From Camarhynchus parvulus (Eukaryota > Chordata > Aves > Passeriformes > Thraupidae), in NCBI RefSeq assembly GCF_901933205.1, contig NC_044574.1, forward strand, positions 18,461,733-18,525,732: a stretch of 64,000 nucleotides of DNA, in the 5' to 3' direction. This document shows, piece after piece, positions 37,004-64,000 of the stretch; the first letter of the stretch is position 1, and every line of letters begins with the position of its first letter. Position numbers and translations under genes: made by a program. The notes below the pieces were generated by a model that ran no database searches, was not told the DNA's origin, and saw only the letters and a program-made list of their open reading frames with translations.

Positions 37004-37454
37004 AAATTAGTATAAATAGACTTTATTGAAGTCAGTACCCTTGTACTGAAGCCAAAGATTGTGTCTACAGAAGCACAAGTTGTAACATTTCACAACTTCT
37101 AAAAGGAATGTCAACAATTACAACGATCATGCATACCATGGTCGATAATCACATTTTTAGAAGCATTTTCAACCATTTCTAAAGAAATGCTTATAACATT
37201 GTTATATATAGAACTACTTTCAATAAACTGCAAAACATTGATTAGCTTTTCCAGTATGAGCTACAGTGTCAACACAAAAGGGAGGCATAAATGTTTAATT
37301 TATGAAATCAGAATGGAATATTTACTGTAAAGAAAAATTAAAAAGCTTTCAAATAAAGGCCATTATTGAACCAAAGTGAAGAGCACAACTTGAACTTTGA
37401 ATCCTTTCATCTCTTAAAGCTGTCCTCTGAATAACTTCAGTTCAAAGCATAAAT
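37004..37454 (-). other. DHX15: DHX15 3' untranslated region
   Basis: AT-rich sequence following the TGA stop, with no coding potential. A canonical AATAAA on the minus strand near its end fixes the probable cleavage point about 10-25 nt further on, giving a 3'UTR of roughly 450 nt. The exact cleavage site is an estimate. No alternative AATAAA was noted between the stop codon and this one. Confidence 0.8.
37022..37027 (-). terminator. DHX15: Polyadenylation signal AATAAA of DHX15
   Basis: TTTATT on the plus strand reads AATAAA on the minus strand, 428 nt past the stop codon. A T-rich stretch lies downstream on the minus strand (36,960-37,005), as expected for a mammal/bird-type cleavage site. 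Confidence 0.8.

Positions 37455-64000
<26,546 letters not shown>

Overview
The window looks like nuclear DNA from a bird, most likely a passerine. Three things support this. The coding exons are vertebrate-type, split by GT-AG introns. Several truncated CR1 LINE 3' ends and avian-type endogenous retroviral LTRs are present. At about 5.24-5.39 kb there is a tRNA-Ile-derived SINE with a CR1-like tail, the architecture of TguSINE1, a family known from passerines. No bacterial or viral genes, CRISPR arrays or operons are present.

The only gene I can identify with certainty is DHX15, the DEAH-box RNA helicase orthologous to yeast Prp43. It lies on the minus strand from 59.3 kb down to about 37.0 kb. 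The last nine coding exons are present, all in frame, with clean splice sites, a stop codon at 37,455-37,457 and a polyadenylation signal at 37,022-37,027. They encode 435 residues, equivalent to about 361-795 of the human protein: the end of RecA2, then the winged-helix, ratchet and OB-fold domains. The ATPase half lies beyond the right edge.

About 13 kb past the DHX15 3' end is an isolated CpG island (about 21.8-24.5 kb) in an otherwise AT-rich, gene-poor region. It holds one convincing minus-strand first-exon candidate: an ATG in good context at 23,680, 29 codons of non-GC-driven composition, and a perfect CAG|GTAAGA donor at 23,594/23,593. From conserved vertebrate gene order (DHX15 followed on the same strand by PPARGC1A), and the far-upstream, brain-expressed PPARGC1A promoter reported in human near DHX15, I infer this may be the avian counterpart of that promoter and first exon. 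This is the most interesting feature of the window, and it is an inference.

Layout: 1-21.8 kb is AT-rich intergenic (or PPARGC1A intron 1 if the inference holds) with the SINE, two CR1 fragments and small repeats. The CpG island spans 21.8-24.5 kb. From 24.6 to 37.0 kb is an intergenic stretch with a solo LTR, a possible L2-like RT relic, a pre-miRNA-like hairpin and a CR1 fragment. From 37.0 kb to the right edge is DHX15, with CR1 fragments and a solo LTR in its introns.
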